Part shown: positions 38,260 through 46,856 of the stretch, piece by piece | Layout of the letters: each line of letters opens with the position of its first letter | Numbering within the stretch: the stretch's first letter is position 1 | Origin: Candidatus Peregrinibacteria bacterium HGW-Peregrinibacteria-1 | GTDB taxonomy: Bacteria > Patescibacteriota > Gracilibacteria > UBA1369 > LOWO2-01-FULL-3 | Direction: 5' to 3' | DNA: 64,000 nucleotides | Assembly (NCBI GenBank): GCA_002839505.1 | Contig: PGYE01000001.1 | Location: 166,459-230,458, forward strand | Notes under the pieces: generated by a model | What the model was told of the DNA's origin: nothing | The model's database searches: none | What the model saw: only the letters and a program-made list of their open reading frames with translations | Translations under genes and position numbers: made by a program

Positions 38260-38604
38260 CTATTTTATCTTCTCAACAATTGCCTTGAAAGCCTCAGCAT
38301 TGTTTACCGCCAACTCCGCCAACATCTTTCTGTTAATGACGATGCTATTCTTACTCATACCATCAATCAAGCGACTGTAGCTGACACCTAAAGGTCGTGC
38401 CGCCGCATTGATTCTTGCTATCCACAGACTGCGGAAATCTCTTTTTTTAGTTCGTCTGTGTGCGTATGCATGCATTCCCGCCTTCATTACGGCGTTCTTT
38501 GCTTGCTTAAAGGTTCTACTGCGTAGACCTCTATAACCTTTGGCTGCCTTAATGATCTTTCGGTGCCTACGGTGGGCTGTTGTGCCACTTTTTACTCTAG
38601 TCAT
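38260..38604 (-). CDS. rplT: 50S ribosomal protein L20
   Basis: A 114-residue L20, the assembly protein of the large subunit. The basic N-terminus ([25 protein letters not shown]) and the conserved [26 protein letters not shown] are diagnostic. It is last in the infC-rpmI-rplT operon and 35 bases after rpmI. In other bacteria L20 represses this operon; whether that holds here is not visible. Confidence 0.97.
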   Translation of the reverse strand: MTRVKSGTTAHRRHRKIIKAAKGYRGLRSRTFKQAKNAVMKAGMHAYAHRRTKKRDFRSLWIARINAAARPLGVSYSRLIDGMSKNSIVINRKMLAELAVNNAEAFKAIVEKIK

Positions 38605-38639
38605 TTCTTAGTTATTAAATGATTATTTGATGATTAAAA

Positions 38640-38885
38640 TTATTTAGACTCTACCTCGCTTTTAGCAACCACTACTTTATTTTGTAAACCAAGTTTACCA
38701 GGCATCATTCTTCGTAGAGCTTTTACACGAGTTTTGTGAACGGGAATACCGGTTTTAGCCATACTTTTTTGTCCCTTAGACTTATTCACAAGTAAGTGAC
38801 TAGTTGCAGCCTTTTTAGTTACCGCCGATCCACTGTTTCTGATTTTGATGCGTTTTTTAGCACCACTATGCGTTTTTTGCTTCAT
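38640..38885 (-). CDS. rpmI: 50S ribosomal protein L35
   Basis: An 81-residue L35, slightly longer than the usual 64-66 because of a C-terminal extension. Conserved features are KTHSGAKKRIKIRNSG and SHLLVNKSKGQK. Its ATG overlaps the infC stop by one base (TAATGA), so translation is coupled. Confidence 0.94.
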   Translation of the reverse strand: MKQKTHSGAKKRIKIRNSGSAVTKKAATSHLLVNKSKGQKSMAKTGIPVHKTRVKALRRMMPGKLGLQNKVVVAKSEVESK

Positions 38886-39394
38886 TATTTGTTAGGGGTT
38901 AAAATCATTATTAATGTGTTTCCTTGCTTCTTTGGTTGCGCCTCAACAGTACTTACCTCCTTCACCTCTTCATAGAAATGCAACATCTTTTCAACTGCCA
39001 GGTCTTTATACATAGACTCTCTTCCTCTAAAAATCAATGAAACTTTTACCGTATTTCCCGCCTCCAAGAATTTTTTTGCCTGCCTCGCCTTCACTCGTAT
39101 ATCGTTATTGTCAGTCTTGAAGCCCATTCTCACGCCTTTTACCTCCATTTTCTTTTGCATCTTCCTGTGCTTCGTCGCCACTTTTTTTTGGTGGTAAAGA
39201 TACTTCCCAAAATCCATCAGACGACAAACTGGAGGGTTGGCATTCGGCGCCACCTCTGCCAGATCCATATTCTTTTCCTTTGCAATTGCAAGAGCCTCAT
39301 CAATTGTCATAACACCCAATTGATTTTCTTCATCATCGATTAATCTTACGGTAGGGGCTTTAATAAGCTGATTTGTGCGTAATTTTTTAGCTAT
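38885..39394 (-). CDS. infC: Translation initiation factor IF-3 with a non-AUG start
   Basis: IF-3 checks the start codon on the 30S subunit. The core (LGVMTIDEALAIAKEKNMDLAEVAP, NPPVCRLMDFGKYLYHQKK, and the C-terminal GNTVKVSLIFRGRE) is intact. The first ATG/GTG/TTG in frame is a TTG at 39319, which would delete about 25 conserved N-terminal residues (RTNQLIKAPTVRLIDDEE). That frame stays open upstream to a TAA at 39421; an ATA at 39394 gives AKKLRTNQ and a normal 169-residue length, and a CTG at 39415 is the other option. E. coli infC starts with AUU so that IF-3 limits its own synthesis; the same logic would apply here. The start is my inference. Confidence 0.88.
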   Translation of the reverse strand: MAKKLRTNQLIKAPTVRLIDDEENQLGVMTIDEALAIAKEKNMDLAEVAPNANPPVCRLMDFGKYLYHQKKVATKHRKMQKKMEVKGVRMGFKTDNNDIRVKARQAKKFLEAGNTVKVSLIFRGRESMYKDLAVEKMLHFYEEVKEVSTVEAQPKKQGNTLIMILTPNK

Positions 39395-39449
39395 ATAATT
39401 TGATTTAAAAAACAGAGATTAAGCTAAGTCAAGAAGACATAGCTTCACG

Positions 39450-39478
39450 ATTTTACGAAAACCGCTTGATAAAGTCAA
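39450..39478 (-). promoter_or_regulatory. Promoter of the infC operon
   Basis: On the minus strand, -35 TTGACT (39478-39473) and -10 TAAAAT (39455-39450) are 17 bases apart, leaving a leader of about 50 bases before the proposed infC start. A second TTGACT (39432-39427) lacks a good -10. Confidence 0.7.
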
Positions 39479-39490
39479 GAAATACCCAGC

Positions 39491-40105
39491 CTAAAACGCC
39501 CTTCTTCCCTCAATCGCTCGACTCAATGTCACCTCATCAGCGTAATCAAGATCACCTCCCATCGGAAGACCTCGGGCAATTCGCGTAATTTGAATATTTA
39601 AATGCCTCAAATTGTTTTGTATATACAGCGCCGTCGCCTCTCCCTCAAGGCTCGGATTTGTTGCCAATAACACCTCAACATCGCTGCCAAAAGCCACCAA
39701 ATCCTCCACCCTCCTAAAAAGATCAGTCATCTTCAGTTTTTCTGGACCGACACCCTCAACCGGCGAAAGTACTCCATGCAACACATGATATTTTCCATTA
39801 AATTTTCCAGTCTTCTCAATCGCCACTACATCCAGAATACTTTCTACCACACACAACAAACTATTCTCTCTGCCCTCATCTTCACAAATTCCACAAGGAC
39901 TACCCTCCGCCACATTAAAACAACGCTCACAAAAACACACCCGCTCTCTCAAATTCAAAATCGACTCCCCAAGTGGCCGAAGCCTCACATCCGGAGAGTG
40001 CAACAAATGTATCGCAAGCCTTTGCGCCGACTTAGGCCCAATCCCCGGCAAACGGGAAAGCTCATTGATCAAATTTCTAACTGATTCTGGCAAAAAATTA
40101 TTCAT
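39491..40105 (-). CDS. recR: Recombination protein RecR
   Basis: A 204-residue RecR, which with RecO/RecF loads RecA at gaps. It has the helix-hairpin-helix (LSRLPGIGPKSAQRLAIHLL), a C4 zinc finger (CFCERCFNVAEGSPCGIC), and a Toprim domain (LCVVESILDVVAIEKTG, ATNPSLEGEATALYI). Length is normal. It stands alone between the infC promoter and ung. Confidence 0.97.
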   Translation of the reverse strand: MNNFLPESVRNLINELSRLPGIGPKSAQRLAIHLLHSPDVRLRPLGESILNLRERVCFCERCFNVAEGSPCGICEDEGRENSLLCVVESILDVVAIEKTGKFNGKYHVLHGVLSPVEGVGPEKLKMTDLFRRVEDLVAFGSDVEVLLATNPSLEGEATALYIQNNLRHLNIQITRIARGLPMGGDLDYADEVTLSRAIEGRRAF

Positions 40106-40206
40106 ATCGGAAAAAAGATAGCAAAAACCAAAAACAAAGACAATCTTCGCAAAACTCCAAAATTCTTGCCAATCAATATCAACTATATTATCCTAAAACC
40201 CCACCC

Positions 40207-40235
40207 AACCCGTCTGGTTTTTTACTGGACGGGTT
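40207..40235. terminator. Putative terminator hairpin after ung
   Basis: Eight-bp arms AACCCGTC (40207-40214) and GACGGGTT (40228-40235) enclose a T-rich loop. On the minus strand it follows ung by about 34 bases, but the T-tract after the stem is weak. Confidence 0.5.
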
Positions 40236-40268
40236 ACCCTTTTTCAGTTGAAAAGCGCTACAAACAAC

Positions 40269-40955
40269 TTAAGTCTTGAGCCAATCAATCGCACTCAAGT
40301 TCTTTGATTTAAGATACTCGTTTGCCTTACTAAAATGCTTACAACCAAAGAACCCATTATACGCTGAAAATGGAGAAGGATGAGCCGCCTTCAAAACTAA
40401 ATGCTTGCCTTCATCAATAATCTGTCCCTTATTCTGGGCATATTTACCCCAAAGCATAAAAACAAGCCCCTCCCGCCCCGAAGACAAAACATCAATAACG
40501 CGATCCGTAAACACCTCCCAGCCTCTCCCCTGATGCGAACCGGCCTGCCCCGCCACCACCGTCAAAGTAGCATTTAACAGCAGCACGCCTTGCTTCGACC
40601 ACCTCTCCAAATTTCCCGATTTCATCAACTCCGACAACTTTTCCGGACACTGTAAATCCGCCACAATCTCCTTATAAATATTCTGCAAAGAAGGAGGAAT
40701 CGCCACGCCATCCTTTACCGAAAACGACAAACCGTGAGCCTGCCCCACACCGTGATACGGATCTTGCCCCAAAATAACCACCTTCACATCTTCAAAAGGA
40801 CACAACTCAAAAGCATTGAAAATATTTGAAGGATCCGGATAAACCTTCTTCCCCACATACTCCTCCTTCACAAATTCCGTTAACGTCAAAAAATAATCCT
40901 TCTCGAATTCCGACTCCAGCCTACCCCTCCAAGATTCATGAATTTTCACTGCCAT
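40269..40955 (-). CDS. ung: Uracil-DNA glycosylase, family 1
   Basis: Removes uracil from DNA. The 228-residue protein shows motif A GQDPYHGVGQAHGLSFSV (catalytic Asp, Tyr blocking thymine) and the minor-groove loop HPSPFSAYNGFFG, both diagnostic. The ATG at 40955 is chosen; a TTG at 40964 overlaps the carB stop. It lies 5 bases after carB and is likely co-transcribed with it. Confidence 0.97.
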   Translation of the reverse strand: MAVKIHESWRGRLESEFEKDYFLTLTEFVKEEYVGKKVYPDPSNIFNAFELCPFEDVKVVILGQDPYHGVGQAHGLSFSVKDGVAIPPSLQNIYKEIVADLQCPEKLSELMKSGNLERWSKQGVLLLNATLTVVAGQAGSHQGRGWEVFTDRVIDVLSSGREGLVFMLWGKYAQNKGQIIDEGKHLVLKAAHPSPFSAYNGFFGCKHFSKANEYLKSKNLSAIDWLKT

Positions 40956-40960
40956 AATAA

Positions 40961-43900
40961 TCAATCATTACCTCTTTTTACCCATTCCTCAATGCTCCAA
41001 AAGTTCGTTGCCACACTCGCCCCCCTATTCTTAATCGCCCGCGCCATAATCTCCGCCACATTCACATTTGTTATCAGCGGAATCTTCATATCAATCGACT
41101 TTCTTCGTATCAAGTAACCATCGGTTACCGAATCCCGCGTATAATTTTTAGGAATATTAACTATCAAATCGACCTCTCCCGAAGCCAGCATATCATCAAT
41201 ATCCGGCTTCAACTTTGCCGATAATTTATTAACTCGCTTACACTCCACACCTTCACTAATAAGGAAATCACAAGTTCCCGGAGTTCCACTTATCTCAAAA
41301 CCCATCTGCGCAAATTCTTTTACCGTTGGCAAAATATCAACCTTTTCCGACAAGTTACCGACACTAAACAACACTCCCTTCTTTGGAATCTCAAACCCCA
41401 CCGCAATCATTGATTGCAAAAAAGCATCATAAAGATCCTCTCCAATACAACCAACCTCTCCCGTCGACGCCATCTCCACACCCGAAACCGGATCCGCCCC
41501 CTTCAATCTCGGAAAGCTAAACTGTGGAGCCTTCACCGCGACATAATCCAAATCCAAGGTCTTGTAATCCCTCTTTGCCAGCAACTCTTCACCACTCTCA
41601 GACAACACCCCCAAAGACTTCTTTATCATCGCCGACATCGCAATCTCGATAAAATTATAATTCGTAACCTTCGAAGAAAACGGGAAACTCCTACTCGCCC
41701 TCAAATTACATTCAATCACCATCACCCGATTATTTTTCGCCAAAAACTGAATATTGAAAGGACCACTAATATCCAGCTCCTTCGCGATTCGCTTCGATAT
41801 TTTTTTAATCTGCCTAATAGTCTCCATATATAATTTTTGTGGAGGCAGAACTATCGTCGCATCACCACTGTGCACCCCGGCATTCTCAATATGTTCCGAT
41901 ATCGCATAAATAACCGTCTTCCCTTTATACGCCACCGCATCAACCTCAATCTCCTTCGCCCCTGTCTCAAACTTCGAAACAACCACCGGAGCCTCACTCG
42001 AAATCTTGACCGCCTTACTCAAAAAAGTATCCAACGCCACCCTATCGTAAGCCACGCTCATCGCCGCCCCCGAAAGCACATAAGAAGGTCGAACCAACAC
42101 CGGATAGCCCACCTCTTCAACAAAAACATAAATATCCTCCAGCTTAGTCAGCTCCATCCATTTCGGCTGATCCACACCAAGCTCATCCAACATCCCGGAA
42201 AACTTATGGCGATCTTCCGCCCTATCAATATTTGCCGCATCCGTCCCCAAAATATTCACCCCAGCCTTCGAAAGCTTCATTGCCAGATTATTCGGCACCT
42301 GCCCTCCCATCGAAATCGTAACCGCCTTCAAATTTGGAGACTCAAACTCACAAACATCCAGCACCCTCTCCAGCGAAAGTTCATCAAAATAAAGCTTATC
42401 GCAGGTATCATAATCAGTCGAAACCGTCTCCGGATTGTAATTCAACATAATCGTCTTAAACCCCTCCTTCTTAGCCGTATTAACAGCATTCACACACCCC
42501 CAATCAAACTCCACGCTCGAACCGATACAATACGCCCCACTCCCCAAAACCAAAATGGACTCCTCGCCTTTCCGTTCTTCCTCGACCTTCTCAATATCAT
42601 TTTCCTCCCCATGATAAGTCAGATACAAATAATTAGTCTTCGCCGGATACTCCCCCGCCAAAGTATCAATCTGCTTAATAACTGGCAGCACGCCAAGCCC
42701 CTTTCTCATACCTCTCACCTCCAACTCACCGACACCCCACAAAAACCCCATCTGCTTATCACTAAAACCAAACCGCTTCGCCGACCTAACCAATTCGGCA
42801 TCACCAGCAAAAACATCTTTACCAAGCTCCGACATCTTCTTTTCAAACTCCACGATATTTTTAATCTTCCCCAAAAACCATTTATCAATCCCAGAAAGTT
42901 CATGAATCTCATCCACCGAAAACCCCTGCTTCATCGCCTCCGCCACCACCATAACCCGCTTAGGCTTAGGATAAGCCAACTCCTTTCTTATATCACCGGG
43001 CTCCACCACCACATCCTCATTCGCCACCATCCCATGCAAACCCACCTGCAACATTCTCAACCCCTTCTGCAAAACCTCCTCAAAACTTCGCCCCAGCGCC
43101 ATCACCTCCCCCACCGACTTCATCTCACTCGTAATCTCCTTCGAAACCATCTTAAACTTCCCCAAATCCCACCTTGGCAATTTAAGAGCCAGATAATCCA
43201 ACGACGGTTCAAAACAAGCCGTAGTCACACCCGTAACCGAATTTTTCAGCTCCGGCAAGGTATAGCCCAGTGCCAACTTTGCCGCCACATGTGCCAAAGG
43301 ATAACCCGTCGCCTTCGAAGCCAAAGCCGAAGAACGACTCAAGCGCGCATTAACCTCAATAACCCGATAGTCATCACTATTCGGATCCAACGCATACTGA
43401 ATATTGCACTCCCCCACAATCCCCAAATGACGAATCGTCTTCAAGGCAATCTCGCGCAATTTATGATACTCATGATTGTTCAAAGTTTGTGAAGGAGCCA
43501 CCACAATACTCTCCCCCGTATGAATCCCTAGCGGATCAAAATTCTCCATATTGCAAACCGTCACACAATTATCCAGCCGATCACGCACCACCTCATACTC
43601 AACCTCCTTCCATCCCTTCAAACTCTCCTCCACCAGCACCTGCGGACTAAACGCAAAAGCCGTATTCAACATATCTCCAAGCTGCACCTCATCATAAGCA
43701 AAACCGCTCCCTTTTCCACCAAGCGCATAAGCCGCCCTAATCATCAGAGGAAAGCCCACCTCCCGTGCCGCTCTGAGCGCCGCCTCCTTATCATTACAGG
43801 CAATACTTCGCGGCACCCCCACCCCAATCTTCCTCAACTCTTTATTAAAAAGCTCCCGATCCTCAGTCTTCATAATCACCTCCACCGGCGTCCCCAGCAC

Positions 43901-44284
43901 CCTAACCCCATACTTCTCCAAAATCCCTTTTTCAAAAAGCTCAACCCCACAATTCAACGCCGTCTGCCCACCAAATGCCAAAAAAATCGCATCCGGAGAC
44001 TCCTTCCGAATCACCTCCTCCACAAACTCCACCGTCACCGGCACCAAATACCTCTTATCCGCCAGCCCCTCACTCGTCTGAATCGTCGCAATATTCGGAT
44101 TCACCAAAACCACCTCCAGCCCCTCCTCCTTCAGCGCCTTAATCGCCTGAGAACCGGAATAATCAAACTCCCCCGCCTCCCCGATCTTCAAAGCTCCACT
44201 CCCCAAAACTAAAACTTTCTTCACCCCGGCGAAACTTCCCTCGTCGGCACCCCTGACCAAAGATTTTTTCTCGAGTAATTCCAT
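40961..44284 (-). CDS. carB: Carbamoyl-phosphate synthase large subunit
   Basis: A 1107-residue enzyme that makes carbamoyl phosphate for pyrimidines and arginine. It has two homologous halves: ATP-grasp 1 (about 20-410, with LGSGALKIGEAGEFDYSGSQ and FEDREL-type loops), an oligomerisation domain, ATP-grasp 2 (about 575-960, with LGSGAYCIGSSVEFDWG), and a C-terminal MGS-like allosteric domain (about 970-1107). The glutaminase subunit CarA is not in the window. It ends in TGA 5 bases before the ung ATG. Its sense strand is very G-rich; one 60-base sample of the top strand (43021-43080) has 28 C and 4 G. Confidence 0.96.
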   Translation of the reverse strand: MELLEKKSLVRGADEGSFAGVKKVLVLGSGALKIGEAGEFDYSGSQAIKALKEEGLEVVLVNPNIATIQTSEGLADKRYLVPVTVEFVEEVIRKESPDAIFLAFGGQTALNCGVELFEKGILEKYGVRVLGTPVEVIMKTEDRELFNKELRKIGVGVPRSIACNDKEAALRAAREVGFPLMIRAAYALGGKGSGFAYDEVQLGDMLNTAFAFSPQVLVEESLKGWKEVEYEVVRDRLDNCVTVCNMENFDPLGIHTGESIVVAPSQTLNNHEYHKLREIALKTIRHLGIVGECNIQYALDPNSDDYRVIEVNARLSRSSALASKATGYPLAHVAAKLALGYTLPELKNSVTGVTTACFEPSLDYLALKLPRWDLGKFKMVSKEITSEMKSVGEVMALGRSFEEVLQKGLRMLQVGLHGMVANEDVVVEPGDIRKELAYPKPKRVMVVAEAMKQGFSVDEIHELSGIDKWFLGKIKNIVEFEKKMSELGKDVFAGDAELVRSAKRFGFSDKQMGFLWGVGELEVRGMRKGLGVLPVIKQIDTLAGEYPAKTNYLYLTYHGEENDIEKVEEERKGEESILVLGSGAYCIGSSVEFDWGCVNAVNTAKKEGFKTIMLNYNPETVSTDYDTCDKLYFDELSLERVLDVCEFESPNLKAVTISMGGQVPNNLAMKLSKAGVNILGTDAANIDRAEDRHKFSGMLDELGVDQPKWMELTKLEDIYVFVEEVGYPVLVRPSYVLSGAAMSVAYDRVALDTFLSKAVKISSEAPVVVSKFETGAKEIEVDAVAYKGKTVIYAISEHIENAGVHSGDATIVLPPQKLYMETIRQIKKISKRIAKELDISGPFNIQFLAKNNRVMVIECNLRASRSFPFSSKVTNYNFIEIAMSAMIKKSLGVLSESGEELLAKRDYKTLDLDYVAVKAPQFSFPRLKGADPVSGVEMASTGEVGCIGEDLYDAFLQSMIAVGFEIPKKGVLFSVGNLSEKVDILPTVKEFAQMGFEISGTPGTCDFLISEGVECKRVNKLSAKLKPDIDDMLASGEVDLIVNIPKNYTRDSVTDGYLIRRKSIDMKIPLITNVNVAEIMARAIKNRGASVATNFWSIEEWVKRGND

Positions 44285-44374
44285 ATCCTTAGCAATCTAC
44301 TCAAAACCCCGCCCCACCACAAGTAAAATCTTTAGAATCAGAACAAAGAGAAGGTGTAAACAAAACCGCCCGTA

Positions 44375-44402
44375 TTGACAAAAAGGTAAAAAGCGGTATC
44401 TT
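44375..44402 (+). promoter_or_regulatory. Promoter of the solenoid repeat gene
   Basis: A perfect -35 TTGACA (44375-44380) and a -10 TATCTT (44397-44402) are 16 bases apart, about 36 bases before the ATG. It shows the gene is likely expressed on its own. Confidence 0.65.
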
Positions 44403-44438
44403 TTTACGGAAAGACACCCTTTCTCTAAATCTTCTATC

Positions 44439-46829
44439 ATGAGCAACAACAAAAAATCAGAAATCAATGTCAATGCTATGGATAACAGCCCCGTGCAGAT
44501 AAAGGGTACGGAGTCTCCAGTAAATGAAGAAGCTACAATGAGAATAGAGGGAATATCTAATGAAGTCGACAGTATTGCTCAAAAAATCTTAGACGCCGAA
44601 ATAGAAGACGAAAACTTGGCGGCAGTAAATGGCAATTGGGAAGCTATCAAGGAGATCAAAAATCCCTCAGAAACAGTACAGCTAGCCGCCATTCGATATA
44701 ATGTAGATGCGTTTCAGTACATAGAAAATCCCTCGGAAACAGTACAACTAGCCGCCGTTCAAAAATCTCCGAAGTTAATTAAATTTATAGATAGTCCCAC
44801 TGAAGCTGTACAACTAGCCGCTGTTAAAGAATGTGGAGATGTACTTCAGTACATCAAAAATCCCTCGGAAACAATACAACTAACCGCTGTTCAGCAACAC
44901 GGATACAATATTATACACATCAAAGACCCCTCAGAAGAAATGAAGCTCGCCGCCGCTCAAAATTGCGGTTGGGCGGCTATCAAGCATATCAAAAACCCCT
45001 CAGAAGCAGTACAGCTAGCCATCGTTCGGTATAATGGATCTCTGATTAAAGACATCAAAGACCCCTCAGAAGCAGTGAAGCTAGCTGCCGTTCAACAATT
45101 TGGACCCGCGATTAAAGACATCAAAGACCCCTCAGAAGAAATACAGCTAGCCGCCGTTCAACAAAATGGATCCTCCATTCAGTGTATAGAAAATCCCTCG
45201 GAAACAGTACAGCTAGCCGCCATTCGATATAATGTAGATGCGTTTCAGTACATAGAAAATCCCTCGGAAACAGTACAACTAGCCGCCGTTCAAAAATCTC
45301 CGAAGTTAATTAAATTTATAGATAGTCCCACTGAAGCTGTACAACTAGCCGCCGTTCAAAAAGATCCGAGGTTAATTAAATTTATAGATAGTCCCACTGA
45401 AGCTGTGCAGCTGACCACTTTTCGGCAATTCATTTATGGAGAAATACGGTACGGTCAAGATTCTGTTATACTTAAAATCAAAGCCCCCACCGAAGAAATG
45501 CAGCTCGCCGCCGTTCAACGATACCCACATACACTCAAGTACTTTAAAAATCCCTCGGAAGCATTACAGCTAATCGCCGTTCAACAAAATGGAGGATTAA
45601 TTTGGTATATAGAAAATCCCTCAAAAGCAGTGCAATTAGCCGCCGTTCAACAATGTGGATCCGCGATTAGAGAAATTAAAGACCCCTCAGAAGAAATAAA
45701 GCTCGCCGCTGTTCAGCAAAACGGATACAATATTATATACATCAAAGACCCCTCGGAAGCATTACAGCTAATCGCCGTTCAAAAAAATGGAGAGTTCATT
45801 CGGTATATAGGAAATCCCTCAAAAGCAGTGCAATTAGCTGCCGTTCGAAAAAACGGAAGGGCGATTGAATTCATCAAAAAACCCTACGAAGCTGTGAGGT
45901 TAGCCGCTGTTCAACAATGCGGATATGCGATTGCATACATCAAAGCCCCCACCGAAGAAATAAAGCTAGCCGCCGTTCAACAAAATGGAGGAGCAATTAA
46001 TGACATCCACCTCCCCACGAAAGAAATGAAGCTAGCCGCCGTTCATCAAGATGGAAAAGCACTTCAGTACATCCGCTACCCAACCGAAGAAATGCAGCTA
46101 GCCGCTGTTCGGCAGAACGGATGTGCAATTAGTTACATCAAAGATCCCCCTGAAGATATGCAATTAGCGGCTGTTAAACAAAATGCACTCAGCATCCAGC
46201 ATATCGAAAAACCCACTGAAGCAGTACAACTCGCCGCTGTTCAACAAGATGCACACAGTATTCAACATATCAATAACCCCTCAGAGGCAGTACAATTGGC
46301 CGCTGTTCAACAAGATGCACACAGCATTCAACATATCAAAAACCCCTCTGAAGCAGTACAGCTAATCGCCGTTCAACAAGATGCACGCATGATCCGCCAC
46401 ATCAATAGACCCTCAAAAAAAGTCCAACTTAAAGTAATTCAAGGATATGGATATATGATTCGCCATATCAGAAACCCCTTAGAAGAAGTACAATTTGTCG
46501 CCATTCAAGAAGATATATCATTCATCCAGTACATAAAAACCCCCACTCAGGCAGTGCAGCTTACAGCCGTCCAACAAGACGGAAGCATAATTCGCCACAT
46601 CCAGAATCCTTCGGAAGAAGTACAGCTAGCCGCCGTTCAACAAAACGGAATGTTCATTCAATATATCGAAAGCCCCCCAGAAGAGGTACGGCTTGTAGCA
46701 GTTCAACAAAATGGACATGCTTTTTGGAGAATCCCTCAAGAATTGCGTACATCTCAAGTTGAAGCTTTAGCCTTTTCAACCACCAACAACCCCATTAATC
46801 TGGAGCCAGAGAAGGAAGAAAAGCTGTAG
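44439..46829 (+). CDS. Large 22-residue-repeat alpha-solenoid protein (DUF4116-like)
   Basis: A 796-residue cytoplasmic protein without signal or membrane segment. After a polar N-terminus (about 1-62), 31 tandem units follow to about residue 770. The consensus is I-x-N-P-S-E-x-V-Q-L-A-A-V-Q-Q-N-G-x-x-I-x-Y, and all units are 22 residues except the 5th (23) and 12th (31). The pattern suggests a helix-turn-helix pair per unit stacked in a superhelix. It recalls DUF4116 repeats (AVKQNGxAL), but that link is by eye only. Units 1-2 and 9-10 are encoded by identical DNA. The role is unknown; such solenoids usually bind proteins. It has its own promoter and no partner in an operon. Confidence 0.85.
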   Translation: MSNNKKSEINVNAMDNSPVQIKGTESPVNEEATMRIEGISNEVDSIAQKILDAEIEDENLAAVNGNWEAIKEIKNPSETVQLAAIRYNVDAFQYIENPSETVQLAAVQKSPKLIKFIDSPTEAVQLAAVKECGDVLQYIKNPSETIQLTAVQQHGYNIIHIKDPSEEMKLAAAQNCGWAAIKHIKNPSEAVQLAIVRYNGSLIKDIKDPSEAVKLAAVQQFGPAIKDIKDPSEEIQLAAVQQNGSSIQCIENPSETVQLAAIRYNVDAFQYIENPSETVQLAAVQKSPKLIKFIDSPTEAVQLAAVQKDPRLIKFIDSPTEAVQLTTFRQFIYGEIRYGQDSVILKIKAPTEEMQLAAVQRYPHTLKYFKNPSEALQLIAVQQNGGLIWYIENPSKAVQLAAVQQCGSAIREIKDPSEEIKLAAVQQNGYNIIYIKDPSEALQLIAVQKNGEFIRYIGNPSKAVQLAAVRKNGRAIEFIKKPYEAVRLAAVQQCGYAIAYIKAPTEEIKLAAVQQNGGAINDIHLPTKEMKLAAVHQDGKALQYIRYPTEEMQLAAVRQNGCAISYIKDPPEDMQLAAVKQNALSIQHIEKPTEAVQLAAVQQDAHSIQHINNPSEAVQLAAVQQDAHSIQHIKNPSEAVQLIAVQQDARMIRHINRPSKKVQLKVIQGYGYMIRHIRNPLEEVQFVAIQEDISFIQYIKTPTQAVQLTAVQQDGSIIRHIQNPSEEVQLAAVQQNGMFIQYIESPPEEVRLVAVQQNGHAFWRIPQELRTSQVEALAFSTTNNPINLEPEKEEKL
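44670..44821 (+). repeat. Perfect 152-bp direct repeat, copy 1
   Basis: Identical to 45201-45352, at an offset of 531 bases (177 codons, 8 repeat units). Flanking bases differ at once on both sides (A/G before, T/C after). Confidence 0.95.
45201..45352 (+). repeat. Perfect 152-bp direct repeat, copy 2
   Basis: The partner of 44670-44821. A third, partly matching copy of its last unit follows directly (about 45360-45410), which shows stepwise unit duplication. Confidence 0.95.
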
Positions 46830-46856
46830 AACTCTCCTCTCCACCCCCCCCCGCCC

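Noticed and set aside
41837..43492. A 551-codon open frame on the plus strand
   Set aside because: It lies antisense to the well-conserved carB; the C-rich, TAA-poor strand makes long shadow frames. The translation is a low-complexity mix of Arg, His, Leu and Pro.
44630..46760. CRISPR-like array
   Set aside because: The repeats are 66-base coding units in one frame with no spacers, and they encode a continuous protein.
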